A stretch of 64,000 nucleotides of DNA, taken from assembly GCA_028564675.1 (NCBI GenBank), contig JAOVVO010000349.1, positions 17,996 to 81,995 on the forward strand, in the 5' to 3' direction. The notes beneath the pieces were generated by a model that saw nothing but the letters and a program-made list of their open reading frames with translations, ran no database searches and was not told the DNA's origin. Positions 38,946 to 50,522 of the stretch are shown piece by piece (the stretch's first letter is position 1; every line of letters starts with the position of its first letter). The DNA comes from Onchocerca lupi. Its lineage: Eukaryota; Nematoda; Chromadorea; Rhabditida; Onchocercidae. Both the position numbers and the translations under genes were made by a program.

Positions 38946-41304
38946 ATTGTCACAAAAAGAATGAACTCGTCCCACATCATATACTCTTTATATACATGAA
39001 GATATTTTGAATGCACATCATTCATTAAGTTTTCTTTTCGAACTTAATTCTTTAGTAAATTCCATTATTTCAAAAAAGTAAAGGGTTAAATTAATTCGAA
39101 TTTGATTAATTTATTTTCAGAATTTGAAATGATATTAATTGATTTTTAGATGTGAACAAAATATTTATGTTCGAAATTTTTGTCGCTTTGATTATTTCAC
39201 ATCTGCCAAATTAGATTGATCTATATTAGCTTGATCTCGATCAGTTCATCATCATAATGATCTTCATCATAAGTAATCAGTGCGACAAGTTCTTAAGTTT
39301 TATCATTTTTATTTCAAATCATTTAGTATTTTTTTCAAATTTAAACTTTATTTTCATAAAATTTTAACTCCAAAACTTATTCATAAATGCTTACTTTACC
39401 AAGTCTCGATATTAGCAGATTCGGCAGAACAAGTATTTTAAGTAAATCACATTTTTGCAACAAATAATTTGAAATTATTACTCATTTAATCATTTATTGG
39501 TATTTCTTTTTTGTCTTAATTTAAGGATTAAAAATTCTATTTAATCAATATTTGTAAATTTTTTACTTTTAATATTATAGAACTTATTATTAGCATACCA
39601 TTTTATTGATTAAATTTATTCGATTGAAAGAAATTAAATTTGAAAATTTCTAATTGAAATTTTTGTTTGCAATCGATTTCATTTATTACTATATGAAGTA
39701 TTTTTGAATCAATAATTTTCGTTTTTTTCTTTCTTGCATTAAAAAAAATAATAATATTTATTTCATTAATTTATTTTTTAATTGTTTATTTAAATTACTC
39801 ATCCATTCTGTTAATTATATGAAGAGAATTTAGTATTACGGTATTTATATTATAAATTAAAATATTTCATTTATTCATATTCTTGTTAATTTATTCCTAT
39901 TTTGCTTCTTCTTATTCTGTTCTCTCATTTTTTTTTTTTTTTTGCATATTTCGTTTATTTTATTTTTTTTTCGAAACTTTTAATAATTCATTTTTGTATT
40001 TTCAGTTAATTTACTATTTCTTATTATTTTTTGGCAAAATTTTGATTTCAAAAATGAAATGCCAAAAGAGATAATCAAAGTGAAAACATTTTTGAAAGCT
40101 ATCCGATGAACAGATGCCTACCAAATTGATCAAGATTAAGATAAAACAAAGATAATAAATGTCAAATTTAAACTACAATGCAGTAAATATCTTTATACAC
40201 TTATTGTCGCCAATCAATAAATGGTTGAAAAATTGGAAGGAAAATTATCGGAAAATATTAAAATGAAAAAAATTGAAATAAAAAATAATAAATCAATTTG
40301 GTTATAGATTTAATATTTAAGTTTTCATTGTTTATTTCGTTTATTGATTGATTTATTGTTTGAGCGTTGGAGCGAAAGAAAATTTTATTTTTGATCATTT
40401 GAATTTTTATATGATTGATTGATTAATCAATTAATTGAAAATAAATTATTAGTTATAATTTTAAAGCTCGAAAAAAACACGATCAAAAATATGGAATAGA
40501 TTGATCATTATTTAAATTTCATTATTTATTTGCTTTCTTGCTTGCGGTGTATTATTTAAGTTTTAGAGCAAATGAAAAATTCTTTTTTAATCTTTACTTA
40601 TTTGATTGATTGATTAATTAATCTGAAATAATTGATTATTTATATTGCTTTGTTTTGAAAAATTTATTTATTCAATTTTTCAATTAAGTAATATATGAAT
40701 TTACTCATTTCCTTTAGTCATCGTTCTAGCTCATCGAATAATTTATTTGAAAATTTTGAAATTTCCTATATAAATTTGTTTCAAACTACTCGATTGAATC
40801 AGCCGATGTAGTAATTTTTATCATATGATTGCACGAATTAATATTGTTTTTTCTATTTAAAATTTGACAGCCAAATTAGCAATTTGAAATATATGATAAG
40901 TGATAAAATGCATCAAATTTTATCAAATTAATTGATTAAAAATTCAAGTTTAAAATTCGAAAATTTTTCTCATAACAATTATTTTTCATATAATTCTTGC
41001 CTGACACTTTTTCAACGTGAAATACAATTTTTTAATTGAAATGAGAAAAAAAAATCAATAATTCTTCTCTCGCTTCCTCCTCCTATCTTTGCAAATAATT
41101 TCAAATATTAATGAGTATTAATTTCCCATACCTATAATTAATTTATTGCCCATTTTTTAAGAATAAAAGTATCAAGAACTTTCTTCCAAATTTAAAAAGA
41201 TATATAATAATACATTACCTAAAATTTAATATGATAACAGTTTACTGATTAATTAATTATGCTAATTATTCTGAAAATCTCCCATGTTTTTCCCGTTTCT
41301 TTTT

Positions 41305-41350
41305 TTTCTCGCTCTCTCTCTCTCTCTCTCCCCTTCCCCCCTCTCTCTCA
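41305..41350. repeat. CT microsatellite
   Basis: CTCGCTCTCTCTCTCTCTCT followed by a C-rich stretch and more CT units; a pure pyrimidine tract on the + strand. Confidence 0.85.
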
Positions 41351-41780
41351 AAATGTTTATTTCATTTCAGCATCAATTTACTACAGATATGTTTACTGTT
41401 AAGAACAGTGTGAATGGAAAATGAAGATGCTTGATTTTTTTCATCAGAAATTAAAAAGAGAAATTTCAATTTGAATTTGATTTAAAAAAAAGTATGCCAT
41501 TTTAGTCGTATTTAACGGATTAAATTTTTTACTGATTATTTGATATCGCAAAAATGAAATTGTTTATTATTAAAAGATTGGAAGATTCCTTAAATTTTAA
41601 AAATTATTAGCAATAATCAAAGAGATTACCTACAAAATTCTGGATAATTTCAAAAGTTTTACAAATTAATTAATTAATCATCATTTCTTTCTTTTTTCTC
41701 TTTGTTTCAGTTTCAATATTCCCATAATTTCTAGTCAAATTCACAAGTTTTAGTCCCGAGCTTTTCAAGCTATAACAAGT

Positions 41781-41853
41781 GGTCTCGTGGTGTAGCGGTT
41801 ATCACATCTGTCTAACACACAGAAGGTCGGCGGTTCGATTCCGCCCGAGATCA
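41781..41853 (+). tRNA. tRNA-Val (anticodon AAC)
   Basis: A 73-base cloverleaf. The acceptor stem GGTCTCG pairs with CGAGATC (one G-U), followed by discriminator A. The D-arm is GTGTAGCGGTTATCAC. The anticodon stem TCTGT/ACAGA encloses the loop CTAACAC with anticodon AAC. The T-arm carries GGTTCGATTCC. No intron is present. A Pol III terminator TTTTT follows at about 41861. The sequence is the standard eukaryotic tRNA-Val type, and CCA is not encoded. Confidence 0.95.
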
Positions 41854-42764
41854 GCCGGCGTTTTTGAAAAAACCCGTTATCGAGTTTTTACCGGTGATAG
41901 ATAGCCTGTCGAATTTATTATCAACTTACCAAATTACCCCACATAATATTAATGCTATTTAAGCAATTGATCTGATTTTAATTGTTTATATGAGCTATAT
42001 GACAATTAGTTTCAGATAATCTCAGGAAAGAAATTACTTTCTAACGATGAATAGTCGAATTTTTTCGTAAAAATAAGTGTGTGAAAAAAAATTAAGCGTA
42101 ACACTTAAAAGATCAAATATTATGTCTAATGTCTATGGAAATATACTTTTAATCTTATCATAATCATTCAATTCAACTTATTTTCTGATAATGACTATTA
42201 TCATAATTTATGAATCATTCATTCCAGCTTATCTCTCAAATGAAATAATTATTTAATAATTTCTATCAAATAATCATAAAATCAATTACTCCAATATGGA
42301 TATAACCAACAAAAAAATAAAATAGTAGTGTTTTTTTGATATCATTCTTAACCTCATACCAGTTTTTGATACCATTTTTCACCTCATACCATTCTGTAAG
42401 CGAAAATGCGAAAACTATTAAATTTGTGGCTAGAACGAAATAATCTAGTCATAATTAATTTTTTTGTCTCTTAAATTACAACATGAAAATTGACAGAATA
42501 ACTTGCCTATTTATTTATTTTATCTTGCAACTAAAATAATTGAAAGAAATTCACAATCTGAAGAAATCTTCCATTCTTTTTCTGGGAAAATAGAATATTC
42601 TAAAATGGCTTTATCTTTGACCATCAGTGATCTTTCACATTTCTAAATGAGAGAGTATGATATTTCAGAAAACAGAAATCAAGCTTTTACTGAATGCCGC
42701 AAACAATCATTTATTTGGTAGAAATTTATTCAACAATTAACAAAATGAAACAATTAATGATCTG
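41854..42764. other. intergenic region between tRNA-Val and POLR1F 3' end
   Basis: AT-rich with no coding signal. A short imperfect repeat, TTTTTGATACCATTYTTMACCTCATACCA-like, occurs twice near 42334-42392. Nothing else is recognised. Confidence 0.5.
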
Positions 42765-44626
42765 TTATATTATTATTCCTTTTATCTGGCACAATGAACC
42801 TTTGATTTCGATGCGAGTAAATTTGATCAGTACTTGGTCATTAATCTCCGGAGGCTCCTTTGCATTCTTTAAAGGTGAAAAAAAAGTTATTGTGTTATGC
42901 AATTTGGCGGTTACGAATTTCTGCAAAAAAAAGAGCAAAATAAAGAACTGAAATTTAACATGTAGTTATTATTAGGAAGTCAATGATCGTTAAAATAATA
43001 TGATTTGAAATGTTAAATGTCATTTACTATTTTTATACTATTCCGTGGTGTACATTAGAGGGACTGTCCACAGTGATGGATAGAATAACCACAGAGAAAT
43101 AGATAATAAGAGAGACTGAAATTCAAAACAAAAATTAAAAAAAATTAGCACTTTCTAAAACTAAAGACTCCTTAAACCATTTAAGCCTTTTCTTTTAAAA
43201 AAAATTGAATACTTACGTTAATATTTATTAAACACAAAATAAAATACCTTATCAACAGCTGTCACCAAGCAATTATAGGTGTGGCCTTGTTTCGGGCGAA
43301 ATACAATGCAATTTACATTTAGATCAATATGCATGCATGGTTGATCAGCGATACAAAACGGCCTATCAATAATATCTACTTTTCCGACAGCTAATAAGAT
43401 ACCGTTTAGTCTAAAATATAACATTATATATAAATCTCAATGAAAAATAACGTCTCAATGAACGATGGTCTGATTTAATTTCAACAATTCAAATGAATAG
43501 AAAACAAATTTCAACACAAACTAAAGATGCAATTAACTACTATACTTCGAAGCAATTCAATTACACAAATTACGATAGGACCAACTACCAAATCTCAAAA
43601 GAATTAGAAGTGAATTAAAATCCTGTTTTTCCCTTTTTCTTTTTAAGTAGTTAATCAATTTTCCACTTCTGTAATTGAATTTGTTTGCTTAAAGTATACT
43701 TTTATTTGAAATATTTTTGATTTATAAAATCTGATACATCAAATAAAACTTAAACTTCAAGTTTTATGTTACATAGGCAATCTGAATAGAAAAAAAAAAA
43801 AAAAAACTGAAACATGAAATCACATCAAATTTCATGTGCCACATTCATCTTCATATACGATATCACTGATCAGTTCTCTGCTACCAAACAAAGAGAATCT
43901 AGAAAAACTGATTGCGGAACTTACGATTTCCTATATTGACCAAGTGAAGAGTTTAAAATATATCTGATAGCACTAGAAGCTTCTCCTAATTGATGCCATC
44001 CAATTGTTATGTGACGCTTTTCTGCTACTACAAACAGATCACAATCTGTATCTGTAGTCATTATCCTGTAATTTCAACAAATTATTTGAACTTAAAACTA
44101 ATAAGTGGAAAACATGGAGTAAATAAAAAGTAGTACGTGCTTATTTAATGGCTGATATTTGAAAAGTCAAAAGTTTGCTATGATATCACAACAAAGTTTA
44201 CTCCCACTAAAATTGCCCTATGGCTGATATTTGGAAAGTCAAAAGTTAATTGCGATATCATAATAAGTTTATTTTGACTAAAATTGTCCTGCCATCAGTG
44301 TAAGGCAAATTCAATAAATTTCATGAATTTTGAATTATGATAAAATTCACTGGGTTTATCAGACACAAAATATCTGATAAGAATAACTACAAGTGAGAAA
44401 AGAAACAAAGTAACCGTTTTAATTTTTGATAACTCATTCCAGCATATCGATTCATCCCCATTTTCAATTTATCATTATGACAATTTTTATTGTTTGTCCC
44501 AACTGAATTTTGCAATAGTTTATTTGAATCCATGTCTAATACATCATCATCTTTTTGCAATTTTAGCCTTTTTGAAGTACTTCCAATGGTAATTCCCTTA
44601 TCTTCCGACCTTTTTCGTTTACCCAT
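42765..44626 (-). CDS. POLR1F: RNA polymerase I subunit RPA43 (POLR1F)
   Basis: Four exons, 5' to 3': 44626-44415, 44065-43925, 43410-43248, 42920-42765; 223 residues. RPA43 forms the Pol I stalk with its partner subunit and contacts the initiation factor Rrn3/TIF-IA, acting in the nucleolus in rRNA synthesis. Residues 1-70 are a basic, Lys-rich leader (GKRKRSEDKG) suited to nuclear import. Residues about 72-130 correspond to the RNP-like tip domain, ending LNGILLAVGKV, where relatives have GGVLLAY-type sequence. Residues about 135-215 form the OB-fold: DDQ-type DQPCMHIDLNVN, IVFRPKQG, and the last exon with LHNTITFF and IKFTRIEIKGSLCQIKG. The human protein is about 338 residues; this one ends soon after the OB fold, so the variable C-terminal tail is absent. 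An acceptor-like AATTTAG lies 27 bases upstream of the ATG. Identity rests on pattern similarity rather than a search. Confidence 0.78.
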
Positions 44627-45443
44627 TCCAATATTCCAATTTTGAAAAGACTCCTAAATTTGGAAATTAAAAATAAAAAGCAGTACATTCAAATAAATTT
44701 GCAACTATAAAAGGAACATGCATGTTAAGAAAAGAATGGAAGGAAACATCTAAAAAATAAATAAAAATGCGGAGATCCATTTTCAAGCATCAACATAATT
44801 ATTTAGTGAACAATTTTATCCAAATAATTTATCTTGAAACAATCGAAGTATTATTAAAACTTAAACATAGTATTTAGCAATTTAATAAAGAATGTTTTAT
44901 AATTATAAAACCGGATCCAGTCCTTAGATATTTCACAGTACACATGATCTGATTCGTTATGGAAATCTAAAAAAAAAACTGCTCTCTATTACTGCAGCAA
45001 ATTCAGCAGCCATAATAGTCACAATGATTAAACGGCAGAGAAAAAGATGGAATTAAATGTTCACATAAAAAGGAAATGATATGCAAAGAGACTAAGAAAG
45101 TTTAAAAAAATAAAAAGTGTATTTAGAATGCAATCAAGAAATATCTAATGTTGAGTTTACGGAGTGAAATTTTTCGAAATAATGATTCCATATTTAATTC
45201 AAGGAACTGTGCAATGATAAATCGACGTAAAAAGATTATAAAAAAAATATTTCTTGGCAAATTCAATTAATTTAATTATATCAAATGGAAATTTCCGGCT
45301 ACAAATCATTTGTTTAGATAACTGGGTTTAAAATTTGCTGTACATATATTTCTTACTTTCATAGCCATCATATTACGTTGTTTGCTTAATAATATACAAT
45401 TAAATTTGATAATGCAAATCTAGATGAAAGAAAAATTTTCAAA
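44627..45443. other. 817-bp gap between Gemin8 stop and POLR1F start
   Basis: AT-rich; no gene. On the - strand it carries the Gemin8 3' UTR side and, at 44654-44655, an acceptor-like AG for POLR1F. An AATAAA reads on the - strand in several places, so the true poly(A) site cannot be chosen. Confidence 0.5.
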
Positions 45444-47814
45444 CTATAATTTCAATGGTATATTCGGCCACAAATATGCGCCGGTTTGAAAATAATTCTG
45501 TTCGAATCGAAGATCCAAATGTGCTTCCATTGCTAAAATTTTTTCAGCATCATCGCCATATAACTCTTTCATTTTTCTGTACTTTTCCTGTCGTTTTTCA
45601 GGACCATTAGGCAGTTGAAACGATCGTTTCTCATTGCCATAAACTCCAACTGCAACAATACGATTAAAGGATAAAAATCACATTTTTTCAACGTAACTTT
45701 TTTAAATTATATGTACATCCCAAATATGATTTAGAATATTTTGCTCAAGTCCTCACGCAGTTCAAAATTGACATTTGTTATACTGATCAGACAGGATAGC
45801 AGTGGACAGTTTAGAATATCTGAAAATGATCAACCAGATCATCAAATCAAGATAACCAACAAACAAACAACAACGTTTACAAAATTTTCTGGTGATCACT
45901 ATTTTTCCAAAGATATGTCTAGGCAGTAGGATCAATTTTATCAAGAATTAGTCTAAATAAGTAGTAAATAGAAGAACAGAAAAAAATTTACTCTTGTCAG
46001 CCATCACATAATGATCTTCTTCGAGCCCGTTACCTTCCTTATTTTTCTTAGCTTCTTTATTTCGATCAGCATCTCCTGAATCATGAAAAATTTTAAAAAA
46101 AAATGAATTCTCTTAATAATTAGCTAGACGGCCACGCCTTGCCCTGGCAAGACGTAGCCAGGTCTAGCTAGTCTATGTAAATAAAAATGTAAGCGTCGTT
46201 CAAAATCTTAAATCTCCAAAAGTTCTTATCGAAAATTTTGATATATTTCATTCGAATACGAGCACGTTTGTATATACTTTGTGTATGCATTGCTATGGCT
46301 CAGTTTAGTTAAATGGAAAATGTTGGGGAAAAAAATTTGCTCGAAATGTAATTTGAAATGCAATCTGATATGATTAGAGATTGATTCTTCTTGCTATTGT
46401 AATTTGGCTAAGATAATAGGTGTTCTGTGTCTTCTAAAGTTACTGATTATTGGAAGAGTAATTTTTCATAACAAACAATTATCAGAAAATATCCAGTCAA
46501 ACTGATCATTGGTTATTCTTTCCTTTTAAAACTATGTCAGCCATTTGACTTCTTGTTTACAATAATTGTTGCGGTGCTATTTGACATCTTTTGGCTTTCA
46601 CCGACAGAAAAGAAAGAAAAGAAAAAGCACACGTTTCTAATATATTTAATTTCATAATGCTTGTGGGCATACAATATTTTTTGTTTCACTGTATAAATAT
46701 AGAGATTGTCTAATTTGATTCTAGAACACGCAACATTTGATTGTCCATGTGAGAAGCACCCGTGTCTAGATCTAACCGCACACAATTCTAAAGACTGGCT
46801 CTGAGCTTTGTTGACGGTAATTGCAAACGCTAATTGAATTAGGAATTGCAATCTCTTGAACAAATTGCACCAAATTGTTTTTTTCGTGAAGAAAAGTTGT
46901 TGCCTTTGAGAAACGATGGAATTTTTTATGGCGGCGGAAATTTCGCAGCATGCATTCGATTCACAAGAATTTATATTAACCATCTGGGAACGGAAGCAGG
47001 GAGCCAGCTTTAACATAGTAGAGTTAAACCGCACAGTTCTTAAGTATCCTTTCGTTGTGAAAATTGGCAAGAATTGAGATATTACGATTTCTACGCCGAA
47101 TGACGTCATTTGGAAGGGTAGGACGACTTGCATTTCCTGATGTTAGATAGGAAATGCTTTGATCCGGCGGGATATCGACAAGCAGAGTTTTTAATGGCTC
47201 TGGCGGTTTTCCAACTTGAAGCAGTTTACTTTTTTGTCAGCGCAACACATCCCTTCCGTTTCTCCATTAAATTTCAGATTCTTGCAATAAGGACATACTT
47301 CAATAATGGTGCCGATAAGAACATATGGCTCGAACTATAATCATCAGCTGGAATGTACCGAATGCAGGGCGATTGTAGTCGTGTAATTGCTGAACACGGA
47401 TTCGTGTTTGAAGCTGATCTGCTGTTTCTCATTGACATCTTTCAGCCACTCTCAGTTGTGCTCGTAACCGTTTATTCTGAAATCTGGCTGCACATCGCTC
47501 TGCTGCTTTCTTGGAACGTATTCAAGACATTCTTTATCTATTTCGATCATTCGTTGATGCCCGTTTTTCCTCCGTTGCAAATCAATTAAAAATCAATTGA
47601 TTTGCAGTTAATCGACGCAATTCCTAAGCAGACCGACTACACCCGAACTGCTCTCGAAATTAACTTGTGACTGAACTTGAACTTGAACTACAGCTCCAAA
47701 TCCTGCCCCTTATCTCCATTATGTCACCTCTTGATTGGGTGATCTCACTATGTTTATCTGCGTATCGGAGCGTTTTGGCGGTAAACATATTTATCCTTAC
47801 GACTTGAGAAAGAA

Positions 47815-47861
<47 letters not shown>

Positions 47862-48999
47862 AAGAAACATGCGTCCATTCGAATACAACGTTGTGTCAAA
47901 ATTTCAAAACAATAAGTGAAGAACTTTCGGAGATTTAAGGATTAAAACAGCGAACATTTATACTTTTATTTGTATAAATAACTGCTGCTGGCAGATGTTG
48001 AGAAAAAATTCCCAAATCAATTATTAATTTAGCAAGAGAATAATTCAATTTATATGCTAATGATGATTTTCTATGAAAATTCTGTATTTGGTAGAGAGGC
48101 AAGCAAAAACGAAAAAAGAAAAAAATATGATGAATTAACAAAACGACTAGTACCTTTTTATTACGTCTTCCTTTTCAAAAATCTGAAAAAAAAACATATA
48201 TTTAAAGCACACTGTATACTTGGAAGATACTTACTCTGCTTCCTATGCTCAATTGTTTGTCGGAAGAAAGCGGCCATTTCGCTACTCATACCAATGTCTT
48301 CATCCGTATCTCTTGAAGATGATTCCTGTCTAACATCCGGCAAAGATTCATTGCTAGTCGTTCGTGCTGATACATATATATATATATATATATTTCTTTT
48401 TTTTTTTTTTGAAATTGTATTTCTATTTGTAAAATGCAAAGTATTTACAAAATATATTTTACGACACAACTGACACATTTATCAAATCTAATCTATTATT
48501 ACAGATGGAAGTTTGTCTGATTCAAATCAAAATCTTTAACGATATGGAAAAACAATTTATGAATTAGTAGAAATAATTATAAATTAAACTATACGTTCCG
48601 GTTAGTATTCATCAAAACTTCCACTCTAAATCCCTCACATATAGGAAATTTAAGATGAAAACTCAAAACTACTTTAAATTATATAAATAAGCGGTAAAAA
48701 GCATTTCTGCTGAATCAAAATAATGTTTAAAACCCACAAATAATAAATATATCATAATCAACAAATTTCTAACTGTTTAAAAACACACTCGTATTTGGCA
48801 GACGATTTTTTTTAGCAACATGTCTTTTATTGAAATTCGTTTTCATATCGATTGGACTTGATATCATTTCAGATGAACTGTTAATTGCATATTCACGGGC
48901 TGCTCGATGTGCTTTTAACCATCGCAGAGCTGCTTGATGATAGCTCCAAAAGCTCTTTAGATGTTGATCATCCATAAACCAAACCTTATTACCAGACAT
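45444..48999 (-). CDS. GEMIN8: Gemin8-like SMN-complex protein
   Basis: Four exons, 5' to 3': 48999-48789, 48366-48235, 46075-45992, 45649-45444; 210 residues against about 242 in human. Gemin8 ties the Gemin6/Gemin7/Unrip module to SMN in the complex that assembles Sm cores on snRNAs. N-terminal residues 17-31 read FWSYHQAALRWLKAH, matching the vertebrate YWQHYHQAMAWMQSH motif. A middle acidic segment (SSSRDTDEDIGMSSEMAAFF) precedes FRQTIEHRKQRDADR, similar to the human helix after the acidic stretch. The C-terminus has KMKELYGDDAEKILAMEAHL and ends WPNIPLKL (203-210), matching human MKRLYGDSAAKIQAMEA and WPVIPLKF. The ATG stands one base after TTTACAG, a textbook trans-splice position. Intron 3 (2.2 kb) holds a decayed Helitron. 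The identification rests on both ends matching in order; the middle is poorly conserved, as usual for this family. Confidence 0.85.
46121..47980 (-). mobile_element. internally deleted, decayed Helitron in Gemin8 intron 3
   Basis: On the - strand, 47580-47360 encodes a fragment of the Helitron N-terminal region (RLRAQLRVAERCQ, then LHDYNRPAFGTF, with stops and frame shifts). 47335-47150 encodes the Cys-rich segment CPYCKNLKFNGETEGMCC. 47133-46537 ends in a PIF1-family helicase C-terminus (FAITVNKAQSQSLE, CFSHGQSNVACSR). The Rep (HUH) nuclease and most of the helicase are missing, so the element cannot move by itself. On the left are a hairpin (CCTGGC 46143-46148 with GCCAGG 46157-46162), CTAGT (46168-46172), and then TCTATGTAAATAAAAATG. 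The right end (about 47880-47977) is an inverted, diverged copy of the left inner sequence. A run of about 39 A lies at 47820-47859. Confidence 0.8.
48371..48392. repeat. AT dinucleotide microsatellite
   Basis: About ten TA units directly upstream (in Gemin8 orientation) of the acceptor of exon 2, within the polypyrimidine side of intron 1. Length variation here could affect splicing of that exon. Confidence 0.8.
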
Positions 49000-50522
49000 T
49001 CTGTAAATGAAAGGGATACATTAAATTCGTCGCAAGCCATGATCTTCATCTGCACGCTAAATTGCAAATAAGTTTGCAAGAATAAGTGTGAACTTCATGC
49101 TGAGAATATTATCCTACCAATCGAAGCAATATGAAACTCTTAAATAATTTGAAAACAGAGAACTGAATAATAAGAATTCCCTTAGCAATTCCAAATTTAT
49201 CGAAAAACTGCGACCACCTTATTACTATTAACATCGAAATTACTGTAGTATAATTATTCTTAATGTAATCCATAACTTTCCTCAATTCGTTATATATATC
49301 AGTTTTCAACTTTCCGATTTTAAATTCGGATAAATACAGTTAAAAAAAGCATATGAACATAATATGAAATAATTTGGATTGATAAAATAATTTATTATCA
49401 GTAATGAAAGGAACCAACAAATTCTTTCCAAAACTATTGAAATGCTGATGACATGCATAAATGCAATATAAATAAGCACATACACGGCATTCTTGCCGAG
49501 AAAATAAGCACCATCATTAAGAATCTTTTTTGAAATAACTGAATTTAAGTTAGAAAAAAGAATGCGGAGAAATGATAGTACTGTTGAAAGTCAACAAAAA
49601 GCTCGTGATTACGATAATCCATGAGGATATTCAGGTTGAATGAAACTGCCTCTATTGAAAAAAACAAACAAAAAAGGAAAAAAATAGATAAATAAATACT
49701 GCATTGCGTTGGGAAAAAATCATAATAAACATCGATTCATTAGCACATCAGTATATGAATACTTTGATAAGAAATGTTTTGGAACATGTAAATTTCGTTC
49801 CCTTCTGTTCTTTTCTTTTTGCAATTTCAATATTGAAAATAGAATACTAATATCAGTGTGCTTCGAATTATATTATAAAACAATAAATATTAAAATATCA
49901 TATTAATCAAAGTGAGGTTAGATGAAAATGGATAGTTTAGAATACAATTTATTTCGTGAATGAAACATTCGAATTCGTCGATTTTTAAAAACATCAAACT
50001 GCATTCTTTTTATATATTTTGATTTCATCGTGCACTTAAAATTTTCCAAACCAATTTATTCTTTCTACCATTTTTTTCTATAACTCAAATTTCAATTTAA
50101 GCTTAGTGTTCAGTCAATCATAACTTTAATTTAATGTCCAAATTAATTTTTATAAGCAACAAAAGTAATTTCGGCAATATTATTCATGCAAACATAGTTC
50201 CTAACTTTATATTTGAATAAATTATGGAATCATTAAACATTGCACAAATTTAAGTAACGGAAAAGAATGAGCAGTTAATATGAAACAAACAAAAACAATC
50301 GAGTTTTTTTGCAAGAAAATTAAGACTTTGAGATTCAGTTATACCACTGTCTAATTACCTTCTGCAATTTCAAGTCCAATATTATAAATATGAATTTATT
50401 CTTGCTGTACGCGTCATCATTCGGAAATAATGACCGATGATTGTCCGATATTATGCAACGAAAAAGGTAGTCAGTAACAAATAAAAATGCAATCGAAAAA
50501 AACAATCGCAATTGTTAAACGA
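49000..50522. other. intergenic region between DLGAP stop and Gemin8 start
   Basis: About 1.5 kb, AT-rich, no coding signal. The only clear element is the acceptor-like TTTACAG (- strand) at 49001-49007, touching the Gemin8 ATG. Confidence 0.5.

Larger units (their letters stand above)
34636..41780. other. 7.1-kb gene-poor region upstream of the formin
   Basis: No supportable protein gene on either strand. The region holds the repeats and site clusters listed separately (35311-35510, 36224-36705, 36786-37090, 38209-38309, 38901-38945, 41305-41350). There is also a GA-rich run at 37367-37410. Its position 5' of the formin and before the tRNA suggests that part of it is the formin regulatory region. 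Confidence 0.5.

Noticed and set aside
46537..47133. The 198-residue - strand frame as a functional host gene
   Set aside because: It carries a PIF1 C-terminus typical of Helitrons, lacks the helicase core, and lies between Helitron ends within the Gemin8 intron.
47128..47589. Two + strand open frames in the Helitron region
   Set aside because: They are antisense shadows of the decayed Helitron N-terminal coding sequence on the - strand.
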